Assembly (NCBI GenBank): GCA_034927685.1
Contig: JAYFPO010000023.1
Span: 186,001-250,000, forward strand
Length of the DNA: 64,000 nt
Source of the DNA: RGIG3159 sp034927685
GTDB lineage: Bacteria; Bacillota; Clostridia; Oscillospirales; Oscillospiraceae
Direction of reading: 5' to 3'
The position numbers and the translations under genes are program-made. This document shows, piece by piece, positions 41,775-50,402 of this stretch (position 1 is its first letter; the number at the start of each line of letters is the position of its first letter). The notes beneath the pieces are model-generated. The model made no database searches. It worked only from the letters and a program-made list of their open reading frames with translations, and had not been told where the DNA came from.

Positions 41775-43049
41775 TTATTCCAAGAAGCCCTTATAGTGCC
41801 GCATCAGCATCTGTGCTTCCAAAGCGGAGACAGTTTCGAGTGCGACGCCGACCACGATAATGACGGACGTGCCACCGATGGCCAATCTGGAAACGCCAAT
41901 GATGTTGCCGACCACGATGGGCAGCAGGGCGACAACGCCCAGATAGAGCGCGCCAAAGAGAACGATCTTATTGATGGTCTTGTGAATGAAGTCCGCGGTA
42001 GGCCGGCCAGGACGGAACCCGGGAATAAAGCCACCGTTCTTCTTCAGGTTGTTGGAGATCTCCACCGGATTATACTGCACCGTCGAATAGAAATAGCTGA
42101 ACAGAATAATCAGTATGAAATAGATAATCGCATAGAGTGTGCTGTTGTTGCTGAATACGTGATCGTACCACCAGCCCGAGGTCTTGCTGATAAATGCGCA
42201 GATGGTCGCTGGAATCGATGCAATGGACTGCGCAAAGATGATCGGCAGAACGCCGGACATGTTGACCTTGATGGGCAGATGGGTGTTCTGACCGCCATAT
42301 ATCTTGCGGCCCACCACCCGTTTTGCGTACTGGACGGGAATTCTGCGCTCGGCGTTCGTAATGAACACGATAAACGTTACCAGCAGCAACGCGCCAAGAA
42401 TCAGCAAAATTGCGGTGTACCACTGGATGGTGCCGCTCTGTAGGCTGGAAATCATCGTGCCGATCAGGCTCGGAATTCTGGAGATGATGCCGGCAAACAG
42501 AATCATGGAGATGCCGTTTCCAATACCAAACTCCGTAATCTGCTCGCCCAGCCACATCACGACGGAAGCACCGGCGGTGAAGGACAGAATGACAACGACC
42601 GCCGGCAGCACGCCGGTCTCGTTCAAGAGCGAGTAATTGTGCAGCATCACATAGTAGGCGTAGCCCATAAGCAGGCCGAGGCCAATGGTCGTGTAGCGCG
42701 TAATCTTATTGATCTTTTTCTTGCCCTCTTCGCCTTCCTCTTTCGAGAGTCGCTCCAGATAGGGAATGGCGATGGTCAGAAGCTCAATAATGATGGATGC
42801 GTTGATATACGGCTGAATGCTGAGCGCAAACAGCGTTGCGTTGGAAAACGCGGAGCCGGACATAGCGTTGTACATGCCCAGAATCGTGTTCGCCAGATGG
42901 TAATTGAAGTAGCTGTTCAGTGCTTCCACGTTGACGTATGGAACCGGAACTGCGTTACCCAGCCGAAAGATCAGAAGAACCAGCAGGGTAAACAGAAGTT
43001 TTTTTCGCAGTTCAGGGATTTTCCAGGCATTACGCAGTGTAGTAAACAC
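41775..43049 (-). CDS. secY: Preprotein translocase subunit SecY
   Basis: 424 aa channel subunit with ten membrane helices. MFTTLRNAWKIPELRKKLLF is the typical N-terminus, and GNGISMILFAGI, QNTHLPIKVNMSGVLPIIFA and NNLKKNGGFIPGFRPGRPTA are conserved loops. The start codon is GTG at 43049, placed directly against the rplO TAA stop (TAAGTG), so initiation probably depends on terminating rplO ribosomes. Confidence 0.97.
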   Translation of the reverse strand: MFTTLRNAWKIPELRKKLLFTLLVLLIFRLGNAVPVPYVNVEALNSYFNYHLANTILGMYNAMSGSAFSNATLFALSIQPYINASIIIELLTIAIPYLERLSKEEGEEGKKKINKITRYTTIGLGLLMGYAYYVMLHNYSLLNETGVLPAVVVILSFTAGASVVMWLGEQITEFGIGNGISMILFAGIISRIPSLIGTMISSLQSGTIQWYTAILLILGALLLVTFIVFITNAERRIPVQYAKRVVGRKIYGGQNTHLPIKVNMSGVLPIIFAQSIASIPATICAFISKTSGWWYDHVFSNNSTLYAIIYFILIILFSYFYSTVQYNPVEISNNLKKNGGFIPGFRPGRPTADFIHKTINKIVLFGALYLGVVALLPIVVGNIIGVSRLAIGGTSVIIVVGVALETVSALEAQMLMRHYKGFLE

Positions 43050-43490
43050 TTACACCACCTCGGCCTTTCCACCTGCCTGCTCGATTTTTTCCTTGGCAGA
43101 TGCGGAAAATGCGGCGGCCTTCACCGTAAGCTTTTTCGTCAGTTTCCCATTCGCAATCAGCTTCAGGCCATACTTGCACTCGTGAATGATCCCCTTTTGG
43201 ATCAGCGCGGCGGCGTCAACCTCCGCACCGTCCTCAAACAGATTCAGCGCGCCAATATTGACCGCAGTCAAAGGCTTTGCATAGATATTGTGGAAGCCGC
43301 GCTTCGGAACCCGGCGCGCCAGAGGCATCTGGCCGCCTTCGAAACCGACCCGGATCTTGCCGCCGGAACGGGCCTTCTGGCCCTTGTGTCCACGGCCGGC
43401 GGTCTTGCCATTGCCGGTCGCGGTACCGCGACCTTTCCGTTTTCCAACGTGGGTGGAACCCAGTACGGGAGCAAGTTCATGTAATTCCAT
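43050..43490 (-). CDS. rplO: 50S ribosomal protein L15
   Basis: 146 aa. ELHELAPVLGSTHVGKRKGRG, NGKTAGRGHKGQKARSG and GFEGGQMPLARRVPKRGF are the universal blocks. Start ATG 43490; an upstream extension in the rpmD gene is spurious. Confidence 0.98.
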   Translation of the reverse strand: MELHELAPVLGSTHVGKRKGRGTATGNGKTAGRGHKGQKARSGGKIRVGFEGGQMPLARRVPKRGFHNIYAKPLTAVNIGALNLFEDGAEVDAAALIQKGIIHECKYGLKLIANGKLTKKLTVKAAAFSASAKEKIEQAGGKAEVV

Positions 43491-43503
43491 TCTTGTCTCC
43501 TCC

Positions 43504-43686
43504 TTAGTCTTGCTTGGTGACTTCCAGCAGATAGCCAATTTGGCGGATCTTACCGGCGGTCACATCGTTGTCGGGCTGGACAGTCTCCTGGCCGATCTTA
43601 TGAAGGCCAAGGGATTCCGCAGTCTCAATGTGCTTCTTAAGGCGGCCCGAAAGGCTCTTCGCCAGCTTGATTTTATAAGTTGCCAT
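43504..43686 (-). CDS. rpmD: 50S ribosomal protein L30
   Basis: 60 aa. YKIKLAKSLSGRLKKHIETA and LGLHKIGQETVQPDNDVTAGKI follow the short bacterial L30 pattern. Sits in the spc segment between rpsE and rplO as expected. Confidence 0.96.
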   Translation of the reverse strand: MATYKIKLAKSLSGRLKKHIETAESLGLHKIGQETVQPDNDVTAGKIRQIGYLLEVTKQD

Positions 43687-43704
43687 CTCTTTTTCCCGCC
43701 CTCC

Positions 43705-44214
43705 TTAACCGACGATCTGTTCCACGCTCAGGCCTCTCGTGCGGGCAACCTCTTCCGCGCCGCGGAGAGAAGTCAGACCCTGCATGGTAGCCTTTACCAC
43801 GTTCTGCGGATTGTTGGAGCGCAGGCACTTGGTACGGACGTTGGTGATACCCACCGCCTCCATAACCGCGCGAACTGCGCCGCCGGCGATGACGCCGGTG
43901 CCGTCGGGAGCGGGCTTCAGAAGAACCTCACCGGCGCCAAACTTGCCGATGATCTCGTGGGGGATGGTCGTACCGGAGGTGGTCACATGCACCATATTCT
44001 TCTTAGCGCTGGCAATCCCTTTCAGAATTGCCTCGGAAACCTCGGACGCCTTGCCCAGGCCATAGCCGACGGTACCCTTGCCGTCGCCAACGACGACCAG
44101 CGCGGAGAATTTCATGACGCGACCGCCCTTGACGGTCTTGGATACACGGTTCAGGTTGACGACCTTCTCAATGAACTCGGGAGCAGTAGCTTCTGCTTGT
44201 CTGTTGTAAGCCAT
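43705..44214 (-). CDS. rpsE: 30S ribosomal protein S5
   Basis: 169 aa. EKVVNLNRVSKTVKGGRVMKFSA with the GGRxxFxA block, DGKGTVGYGLGKASEV and LLKPAPDGTGVIAGGAVRAV are diagnostic. S5 acts in decoding fidelity and mRNA unwinding at ribosome entry. Confidence 0.98.
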   Translation of the reverse strand: MAYNRQAEATAPEFIEKVVNLNRVSKTVKGGRVMKFSALVVVGDGKGTVGYGLGKASEVSEAILKGIASAKKNMVHVTTSGTTIPHEIIGKFGAGEVLLKPAPDGTGVIAGGAVRAVMEAVGITNVRTKCLRSNNPQNVVKATMQGLTSLRGAEEVARTRGLSVEQIVG

Positions 44215-44234
44215 TTAATCTTCCTCCTCCTGAC

Positions 44235-44594
44235 TTAAAATTCGAGTCCGCCTTCGCGGGCGCCATCGGCCAACGCTGCGACACGGCCGTGATAGATGCA
44301 ACCGCCACGGTCAAATACGACAACGTCGATACCCTTTGCCTTGGCGCGCTGCGCAACCAGCAGGCCCACCTTCTTGGCAGCCTCGCAGTTGCCGGCAGCT
44401 CCTTCGAACTCCTTGTCCAACGTGGACGCAGAAGCCAGGGTGACGCCATTGACATCGTCAATGATCTGCGCATAGATGTTCATATTGCTGCGGTATACGT
44501 TCAGCCGAGGTCTCTCGGGTGTGCCGGAGATCTTGCCGCGCACTCTGATGTGGCGCTTTGCCCGCTGCGCTTTCTTATCAATTCTACTTACCAT
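44235..44594 (-). CDS. rplR: 50S ribosomal protein L18
   Basis: 119 aa 5S rRNA-binding protein. KRHIRVRGKISGTPERPRLN and VFDRGGCIYHGRVAALADGAR are conserved. I use ATG 44594, with GGAGG 8 nt upstream; an in-frame ATG at 44603 lies within that ribosome site. Confidence 0.97.
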   Translation of the reverse strand: MVSRIDKKAQRAKRHIRVRGKISGTPERPRLNVYRSNMNIYAQIIDDVNGVTLASASTLDKEFEGAAGNCEAAKKVGLLVAQRAKAKGIDVVVFDRGGCIYHGRVAALADGAREGGLEF

Positions 44595-44609
44595 TCCGCA
44601 CACCTCCTC

Positions 44610-45155
44610 TTATTTCTTACCGCCGGCCTTGCCCTCTTTGCGGCGAATGACCTCGGCAGCATATTTGATTCCCTTGCCCTTATAGGGTTCCGGGGGTCTC
44701 TTTCCTCTGATCTCGGCAGCGACCTGACCGACCTTCTGCTTGTCGGGACCGCTGACGATGATCTTATTGGGGGTGGGCGCTTCCAGCGTCACATCGCCCG
44801 ATTCCTCGACGACGATGGGATGGGAATAGCCCAGGCTCATGACCAGCTTCTTGCCGTCCTTCAGCACACGGTAGCCTACGCCGTTGACCTCAAGATCCTT
44901 GTGGAATCCCTCGGAAACGCCGACGACCATGTTGTGCAGCAGGCTACGGGTCAGGCCGTGGAGCGCCTTGGTCTCAGTCTCGTCATTGGGACGAGACACA
45001 GACAGGATATTATCGTCCTGCCGGATGGTCATCATGGCGCAGAGCTGCTGCTGCAGCGTGCCCTTGGGACCTTTGACTGTGACCATGTTGCCGTCGGCAA
45101 CAGCGACTTCCACGCCGGCCGGTACAGTGATGTGCATTTTGCCAATTCTAGACAT
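44610..45155 (-). CDS. rplF: 50S ribosomal protein L6
   Basis: 181 aa with two related halves. SRIGKMHITVPAGVEVAVAD, the LEVNGVGYRVLKDGKKLVMS block and KVGQVAAEIRGKRPPEPYKG are hallmark sequences. Basic C-terminal tail EGKAGGKK. Confidence 0.98.
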   Translation of the reverse strand: MSRIGKMHITVPAGVEVAVADGNMVTVKGPKGTLQQQLCAMMTIRQDDNILSVSRPNDETETKALHGLTRSLLHNMVVGVSEGFHKDLEVNGVGYRVLKDGKKLVMSLGYSHPIVVEESGDVTLEAPTPNKIIVSGPDKQKVGQVAAEIRGKRPPEPYKGKGIKYAAEVIRRKEGKAGGKK

Positions 45156-45169
45156 AATGTGTTCCTCCC

Positions 45170-45568
45170 TTACCAGACAAACGCGAGGACTTCGCCGCCG
45201 ACGTGCAGCTCTCTGGCTTTCCGATCGGTCATGACGCCCTTGGATGTGGAAATGATTGCAATGCCGAGGCCCTTCAGAACCTTGGGCACTTCGTCGGCGC
45301 CGGCATAGACACGCAGGCCGGGCTTGGAAACGCGGCGAAGACCGGACAGGGCCTTCTCCTGCTTGCCGAGGTATTTCAGTACGACGCGGATCACGCCCTG
45401 CGTGCCGTCATCCTTCACCTCATAGCTCTTGATATAGCCTTCCTGGAGAAGGATCTGCGCAAGGGCCTTCTTCAGGTTGGAAGCAGGAATGTCGACAGTG
45501 GGGTGCTTGGCGGAGTTTGCGTTCCGAATACGGGTCAGCATATCTGCTACGGGATCGGTAATTTGCAT
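45170..45568 (-). CDS. rpsH: 30S ribosomal protein S8
   Basis: 132 aa. DPVADMLTRIRNANSAKHPT at the start and the C-terminal GIAIISTSKGVMTDRKARE block. S8 represses the spc operon in E. coli by binding its mRNA. Here the longest intercistronic gap of the spc part lies directly upstream and is structured (45592-45662). Confidence 0.98.
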   Translation of the reverse strand: MQITDPVADMLTRIRNANSAKHPTVDIPASNLKKALAQILLQEGYIKSYEVKDDGTQGVIRVVLKYLGKQEKALSGLRRVSKPGLRVYAGADEVPKVLKGLGIAIISTSKGVMTDRKARELHVGGEVLAFVW

Positions 45569-45591
45569 GTTACTACCTCCTATCAGAAGTT

Positions 45592-45662
45592 ACAGACGTT
45601 GTCTGTGATGATTTCAGGGTATCAGCGGAATGTTGACCGCACGCGGCCTCATCTTCCGCTGA
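45592..45662 (-). promoter_or_regulatory. Structured spacer between rpsN and rpsH
   Basis: The 122-nt gap holds two hairpins on the mRNA: a 9-bp stem CAGCGGAA / TTCCGCTG (outer A-T pair included, 45622-45662) with an inner CCGC/GCGG helix, and ACAGAC-AAC-GTCTGT (45592-45606) close to the rpsH ribosome site. No U-run follows, so this is not a terminator; an RNA-binding site for a ribosomal protein or a processing site is possible. Confidence 0.45.
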
Positions 45663-45690
45663 CTACTGAAACCCGTTCTCAAATAATTCG

Positions 45691-45876
45691 TTACCAGCTT
45701 GCCTTCTTGACGCCTGGGATCTCGCCCTTGTGCGCCAGCTCCCGGAAGCAGATACGGCAAACGCCGAAGTCCCGCAGATAGGCATGGGGTCTGCCGCAAA
45801 TCTTGCAGCGGTTGTAACGGCGGCAGGAGAACTTTGGCTCTCTCTGCTGCTTCAGGATCATTGCTTTTTTCGCCAT
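45691..45876 (-). CDS. rpsN: 30S ribosomal protein S14, zinc type
   Basis: 61 aa. CKICGRPHAYLRDFGVCRIC gives the four-Cys zinc site (CxxC...CxxC) of the short S14 type Z. Start AKKAMILKQQREPKFSCRRY and end GEIPGVKKASW are standard. Confidence 0.98.
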   Translation of the reverse strand: MAKKAMILKQQREPKFSCRRYNRCKICGRPHAYLRDFGVCRICFRELAHKGEIPGVKKASW

Positions 45877-45892
45877 TATTCAATTCCTCCCA

Positions 45893-46432
45893 TCAAGCGT
45901 AAAACGGAGCGCCGACCAGTTTCAACAGCTCCTTGGCTTCCTCGTCCGTCTTTGCACTGGTGCAAATGATGACGTCCATGCCGCGGATCTTGTCAACTTT
46001 GTCGTACTCGATTTCAGGGAAGATGAGCTGCTCCTTCAGGCCAAAGGCATAGTTGCCGCGACCGTCGAAGGAGTTGGGATTGATGCCGCGGAAGTCGCGG
46101 ACACGGGGCAGCGCCACATTGAAGAGGCGGTCCAAAAATTCCCACATTCTTTCTCCGCGCAGCGTCGCCTTGACGCCGACGGTTTCGCCCTCACGGACCT
46201 TGAAGTTCGCAACGGACTTCCGGGCCTTGGTGGTAATCGGCTTCTGCCCGGTGATCGTAGCGATGTCTCTGCAAATTGCCTCGATCTCCTTCTGGTTGTT
46301 CTTGCTCTCGCCGCAGCCGACGTTCAAAACAATCTTCTCCACCTTGGGGATCTGCATAACGCTCTTGTAGGCAAATTTGTTCATCAGAGCGGGAGCGATT
46401 TCATCGTTATATCTAATTTTCAGTCTAGCCAT
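45893..46432 (-). CDS. rplE: 50S ribosomal protein L5
   Basis: 179 aa 5S rRNA-binding protein. FAYKSVMQIPKVEKIVLNVG, KVREGETVGVKATLRGERMW and DFRGINPNSFDGRGNYAFGL are conserved. 17 nt upstream of rpsN. Confidence 0.98.
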   Translation of the reverse strand: MARLKIRYNDEIAPALMNKFAYKSVMQIPKVEKIVLNVGCGESKNNQKEIEAICRDIATITGQKPITTKARKSVANFKVREGETVGVKATLRGERMWEFLDRLFNVALPRVRDFRGINPNSFDGRGNYAFGLKEQLIFPEIEYDKVDKIRGMDVIICTSAKTDEEAKELLKLVGAPFYA

Positions 46433-46450
46433 TTATTCTGCTCCTCCCTC

Positions 46451-46759
46451 TCAGATTTCTGCGCCGCACTTTTTACAGACGCGGGACTTTTTATCGCCCT
46501 CGACCTTATGTGCAACGCGGGTACCCTTGCCGCACTTGGGGCAGACGAGCTGCACCTTGTCGGCGCGGATGGGGATCTCACGGCGGATGATGCCGCCCTG
46601 ATCGCCCTGCTTCTTGGGCTTGGTGTGGCAGGATGCAACGTTGACGCCTTCCACAACGACCTTGTTATCTGTAGGCATTGCCCGCAGAATTTTCCCCTTC
46701 TTGCCCTTGTCCTTGCCGGACAGAACAAGCACGGTATCATTGGTCTTAATATTCATCAT
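46451..46759 (-). CDS. rplX: 50S ribosomal protein L24
   Basis: 102 aa with N-terminal KOW motif (DTVLVLSGKDKGKKGKILRA). The C-terminal part carries CPKCGKGTRVAH and CKKCGAEI, a four-cysteine ribbon seen in many Firmicutes L24 proteins. L24 starts 50S assembly. Confidence 0.97.
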   Translation of the reverse strand: MMNIKTNDTVLVLSGKDKGKKGKILRAMPTDNKVVVEGVNVASCHTKPKKQGDQGGIIRREIPIRADKVQLVCPKCGKGTRVAHKVEGDKKSRVCKKCGAEI

Positions 46760-46769
46760 GGTACCTCCG

Positions 46770-47138
46770 TTAAATGGTTTCCGGTGCCAGGGAGAGGATC
46801 TTCATGAATTCCTTATCACGAAGTTCTCTTGCAACCGGCCCAAAAATACGGGTACCGCTGGGGTTCTTATCGTCCTTGATGAGAACGGCCGCGTTCTCGT
46901 CAAAGCGAACGTAGGTGCCGTCGGCACGATGAACGCCCTTGGCGGTACGGACGATGACCGCTTTGACGACGTCGCCCTTCTTCACGCTGCCACCGGGTGA
47001 CGACTTGCGGACGGAAGCGACGATGATATCACCGATGCTGCCGAACTTCCGCTTGGAGCCGCCCAGGACGCGGATACATTTAATCTCTTTGGCGCCGGTA
47101 TTGTCGGCAACCTTCAGAAAACTTTCCTGTTGAATCAT
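46770..47138 (-). CDS. rplN: 50S ribosomal protein L14
   Basis: 122 aa. MIQQESFLKVADNTGAKEIK, the VIVRTAKGVHRADGTYVRFD block and GTRIFGPVARELRDKEFMKI are family constants. Confidence 0.98.
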   Translation of the reverse strand: MIQQESFLKVADNTGAKEIKCIRVLGGSKRKFGSIGDIIVASVRKSSPGGSVKKGDVVKAVIVRTAKGVHRADGTYVRFDENAAVLIKDDKNPSGTRIFGPVARELRDKEFMKILSLAPETI

Positions 47139-47152
47139 GGATTGTTGCCTCC

Positions 47153-47416
47153 TTACTTAGCCTTTTCGATGATTTCAACGAGTCTCCATCTCTTGTCCTT
47201 GGACATGGGACGGCATTCCATTACCTTGACGGTGTCGCCAATGCCACACTCGTTATTCTCGTCATGCGCCTTCAGCTTATTGGTGCGCTTGATGATTTTT
47301 TTGTACAGCTTGTGCTGTACGCTGTCCTCGATAGCAACCACGATGGTCTTGTCCATCTTGTCGGAGACGACCTGACCAATTCTGGTTTTACGGAACGCTC
47401 TAGTAGTTTCATCCAT
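47153..47416 (-). CDS. rpsQ: 30S ribosomal protein S17
   Basis: 87 aa OB-fold protein. RKTRIGQVVSDKMDKTIVVA and HDENNECGIGDTVKVMECRP are diagnostic; KDKRWRLVEIIEKA at the end. Confidence 0.98.
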   Translation of the reverse strand: MDETTRAFRKTRIGQVVSDKMDKTIVVAIEDSVQHKLYKKIIKRTNKLKAHDENNECGIGDTVKVMECRPMSKDKRWRLVEIIEKAK

Positions 47417-47430
47417 TACCGCTTACCTCC

Positions 47431-47625
47431 TCAGTTCTCAGCCTGTTTCTCACGAATGATGGTTTTGACGCGGGCGATATCCTTCTTGACCACGCTAATT
47501 TTGATCGGGTTGTCAAGCTGGTTTGTGGCATGCTGCATCCGCAGGAAGAACAGATCCTTCTTCAGATCGGCAGCCTTGGCTTCCAGTTCAGCGGTGGTCA
47601 TTTCTCTGAGTTCCACAGTCTTCAT
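47431..47625 (-). CDS. rpmC: 50S ribosomal protein L29
   Basis: 64 aa, two antiparallel helices: VELREMTTAELEAKAADLKK and LRMQHATNQLDNPIKISVVK. Its start overlaps the rplP stop by 4 nt (ATGA). Confidence 0.97.
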   Translation of the reverse strand: MKTVELREMTTAELEAKAADLKKDLFFLRMQHATNQLDNPIKISVVKKDIARVKTIIREKQAEN

Positions 47626-48050
47626 GATTCTTCACCATCGCTTTCTTCTTTCTTGATAATCCTGCACTTCACGGGGAGCTTGTGCATGGCGAGGCGAAGG
47701 GCTTCGCGGGCAATATCGTCGGGCACGCCGCCGATCTCAAACATGACCTTCTGTGTCTTGACAACGGCAACCCAGTACTCGGGAGCGCCTTTGCCGGAAC
47801 CCATACGAGTACCCAGCGCCTTTTTGGTGACGGGCTTATCGGGGAAGATCTTAATCCAGACCTGACCGCCGCGCTTGGTGTAACGGGTCATGGCCACACG
47901 GGCGGCCTCAATCTGGTTGCCTGTGATCCAGCCCGGCTCCAACGCCTGAAGGCCGTAATCGCCATAGGAAACCTTGTTTCCGCGGGAAGCAACGCCGGTC
48001 ATACGGCCTCTGTGCACCCTGCGGTACTTGACTCTCTTTGGCATTAACAT
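47622..48050 (-). CDS. rplP: 50S ribosomal protein L16
   Basis: 142 aa. LMPKRVKYRRVHRGRMTGVA start, RYTKRGGQVWIKIFPDKPVT and RMGSGKGAPEYWVAVVKTQK (the GKG loop near the peptidyl transferase centre). Basic acidic tail KKEESDGEES. Start shares one base with the rpsC stop. Confidence 0.98.
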   Translation of the reverse strand: MLMPKRVKYRRVHRGRMTGVASRGNKVSYGDYGLQALEPGWITGNQIEAARVAMTRYTKRGGQVWIKIFPDKPVTKKALGTRMGSGKGAPEYWVAVVKTQKVMFEIGGVPDDIAREALRLAMHKLPVKCRIIKKEESDGEES

Positions 48051-48886
48051 CAGCGGTTGCCTCCTTCCCGATTATTGTTGAAGGGCCTATTGCCGCCGTT
48101 ATTGCCGTTATTGCCGGCATAGTTTCTGTCTCTGTTGAAGGGACGGCGGTCGCCGTCTCTCCGGTCGCCATCACGGCGGTCGCCGGGACGACGGTCACCC
48201 GGACGGCGGTCGCGGCGGTCGCGCTTGGCGGGTTCCGGGTTCTCAACGCGCAGCGTGGAGTTCAGGACCTCGCCTTTATAGATCCAGACCTTGCAGCCAA
48301 TTTTGCCGTAGGTGGTATTGGCCTCGGCAAAGCCGTAGTCGATGTCGGCGCGCAGCGTCTGCAGGGGGATCGTTCCCTCGTGATAGGTCTCGCTGCGGGC
48401 GATTTCGGCGCCGCCCAGACGGCCGGCACAGGCACATTTGATGCCCTTGGCGCCAAGGCGGGTTGCTCTCTGCATGGCCTGCTTCATCGCACGCCGAAAG
48501 GAAATTCTCTTTTCGAGCTGGGCCGCGACGTTCTCGGCCACCAGCTGGGCGTTCAGATCAGGGCTGCGGACCTCAACAATGTTCAGAGCGACGGACTTGC
48601 CGATTCTCTTTTCCATTGTCAGACGCAGCTTCTCAATCTCCGTACCGCCTCTGCCGATGATAACGCCCGGGCGGGAGCTGTGAATATTAATTTTAACCTT
48701 GCCGTTGCTTCTCTCAATCTCGATTTTGGCAATGCCAGCGGAGTAGAGGGCCTTTTTCAGATATTTCCGAATATTGTAATCCTCTACAATCAGGTCGCCG
48801 ACCTGATCCTCGCGGGCGTACCAACGAGAGTCCCAGTCCTTAATTACGCCGACGCGCAATCCATGGGGATTAACTTTTTGTCCCAT
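48050..48886 (-). CDS. rpsC: 30S ribosomal protein S3 with Arg/Asp/Gly/Asn-rich extension
   Basis: 278 aa. The N-terminal KH domain and C-terminal S3 domain are normal: GQKVNPHGLRVGVIKDWDSR, RPGVIIGRGGTEIEKLR (KH GxxG loop), KCACAGRLGGAEIARSE. After about residue 215 the protein continues with a disordered tail of about 60 residues built of RRPGDRR, RDGDRR and then NNGNNGG-type units, longer than the roughly 215-230 residues common in Firmicutes. S3 forms the mRNA entry site, so the tail would lie at the entry channel. Confidence 0.97.
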   Translation of the reverse strand: MGQKVNPHGLRVGVIKDWDSRWYAREDQVGDLIVEDYNIRKYLKKALYSAGIAKIEIERSNGKVKINIHSSRPGVIIGRGGTEIEKLRLTMEKRIGKSVALNIVEVRSPDLNAQLVAENVAAQLEKRISFRRAMKQAMQRATRLGAKGIKCACAGRLGGAEIARSETYHEGTIPLQTLRADIDYGFAEANTTYGKIGCKVWIYKGEVLNSTLRVENPEPAKRDRRDRRPGDRRPGDRRDGDRRDGDRRPFNRDRNYAGNNGNNGGNRPFNNNREGGNR

Positions 48887-48899
48887 AGCTACCTCCTGT

Positions 48900-49238
48900 T
48901 TAAGCCTTCTCGCTCACACCAATGGTGATGTGAGTGGTTCTCTTCAGAATGCGATTGTAACTGCCCTTGGCACGGGGCATGCCGCGCTTCAGCGTGGGGC
49001 CAGGGTCGGCAACCGCAGTGGAGATGAACAGTTTGTCGCCGTCCATGCCAAAGTTGTTTTCCGCATTGGCCTTGGCGCTCTCCAAAACCTTCAGGACAGG
49101 CTCGCAGGCGATCTTCGACGTATTCAACATGTGTGCCCGGGCAGTCTTGTAATCTTCACCGCGGATCATATCGCAGATGATCTTGACCTTCCTGGGAGAC
49201 ATGCGCAAATATTTCAGTTTTGCTTTCGCTTCCATCAA
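48900..49238 (-). CDS. rplV: 50S ribosomal protein L22
   Basis: 112 aa. KLKYLRMSPRKVKIICDMIR and the C-terminal MPRAKGSYNRILKRTTHITI, which forms the hairpin lining the exit tunnel near the macrolide site. The first two codons are both ATG; either may be used. Confidence 0.97.
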   Translation of the reverse strand: MMEAKAKLKYLRMSPRKVKIICDMIRGEDYKTARAHMLNTSKIACEPVLKVLESAKANAENNFGMDGDKLFISTAVADPGPTLKRGMPRAKGSYNRILKRTTHITIGVSEKA

Positions 49239-49249
49239 ATTGTCCTCCC

Positions 49250-49528
49250 TTAGCCGTTATTGGAGGTCTTGCTGCCGGCGTGTCCCCTGAACGTTCTGGT
49301 GGGAACGAATTCACCCAGCTTGTGACCGACCATGTCTTCCGTCATATAGACGGGTACGTGCTTCCGGCCGTCATGGACCGCGATGGTATGGCCGACAAAG
49401 GAGGGGAAAATGGTAGAGGATCTGGACCAGGTCTTCAGCACTTTCTTTTCGCCGTTCTTGTTCAGCAATTCCACTCTCTTATAGAGCTCCGGTGCGACAT
49501 ATGGGCCTTTTTTAACACTTCTGCTCAT
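49250..49528 (-). CDS. rpsS: 30S ribosomal protein S19
   Basis: 92 aa. SRSVKKGPYVAPELYKRVEL, TWSRSSTIFPSFVGHTIAVH and GHKLGEFVPTRTFRGHAGS are universal blocks of this head protein. Confidence 0.98.
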   Translation of the reverse strand: MSRSVKKGPYVAPELYKRVELLNKNGEKKVLKTWSRSSTIFPSFVGHTIAVHDGRKHVPVYMTEDMVGHKLGEFVPTRTFRGHAGSKTSNNG

Positions 49529-49540
49529 CTTTCTTCCTCC

Positions 49541-50377
49541 TTACTTGCTGTTTCTGCGCTTGACGATGAACTTATTGGTGCGGTTCTTCTTCTTGCGCGT
49601 CTTATAACCCATCGTTGGCTTGCCCCAAGGAGTAACAGGGCCGGGTCGGCCGACAGGAGCCTTGCCTTCGCCGCCGCCGTGGGGGTGGTCATTGGGGTTC
49701 ATGGCGGAGCCGCGGACCGTGGGACGAATGCCCATGTGGCGCTTCCGGCCGGCCTTGCCGATATGAATGTTCTCGTGGTCGAGATTGCCGACCTCGCCGA
49801 TGACTGCGGTGCAGTTCATGCGGACCAGGCGGACCTCGCCGGAGGGCATTCTGATCTGGGCCATCTCGCCGTCCTTCGCCATCAACTGCGCGAATGTACC
49901 GGCTGCGCGAACCAACTGTGCGCCGCGTCCGGGATTCATCTCCACATTGTGGATGATCGTGCCCACGGGGATATTGGCGATCGGCAGGCAGTTACCTGGC
50001 TTGATGTCGGCGGCAGCGGATGACAGCACGACATCCCCGGCCTTCAGGCCGACGGGCGCCACGATATAACGGAGCTCACTGTCCTCATATTTCACCAATG
50101 CGATGAACGCGCTGCGGTTGGGATCGTACTCGATGCGCTGCACAGTGGCGGGCATATCGATCTTATCGCGCTTGAAGTCGATGATTCTATATTTGCGTTT
50201 GTTTCCGCCGCCACGATGACGGACGGTAATTCTGCCGTAGCTGTTGCGACCAGCATTCTTCTTGACGGTCTCAACCAGGCTGCGCTCAGGCTTTGCTTTC
50301 TTATCCACACCCTCAAAGGCGGAAACAGTCATGTTTCTCCTGGAGGGGGTATAAGGCTTAAAAGATTTGATTGCCAT
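49541..50377 (-). CDS. rplB: 50S ribosomal protein L2
   Basis: 278 aa, needed for subunit joining and peptidyl transferase. KSFKPYTPSRRNMTVSAFEG, GRITVRHRGGGNKRKYRIID and the catalytic-region loop PHGGGEGKAPVGRPGPVTPW (with the conserved His) are present. Confidence 0.98.
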   Translation of the reverse strand: MAIKSFKPYTPSRRNMTVSAFEGVDKKAKPERSLVETVKKNAGRNSYGRITVRHRGGGNKRKYRIIDFKRDKIDMPATVQRIEYDPNRSAFIALVKYEDSELRYIVAPVGLKAGDVVLSSAAADIKPGNCLPIANIPVGTIIHNVEMNPGRGAQLVRAAGTFAQLMAKDGEMAQIRMPSGEVRLVRMNCTAVIGEVGNLDHENIHIGKAGRKRHMGIRPTVRGSAMNPNDHPHGGGEGKAPVGRPGPVTPWGKPTMGYKTRKKKNRTNKFIVKRRNSK

Positions 50378-50402
50378 TTTGCGTTACACTCCTTTTCGAG
50401 AA

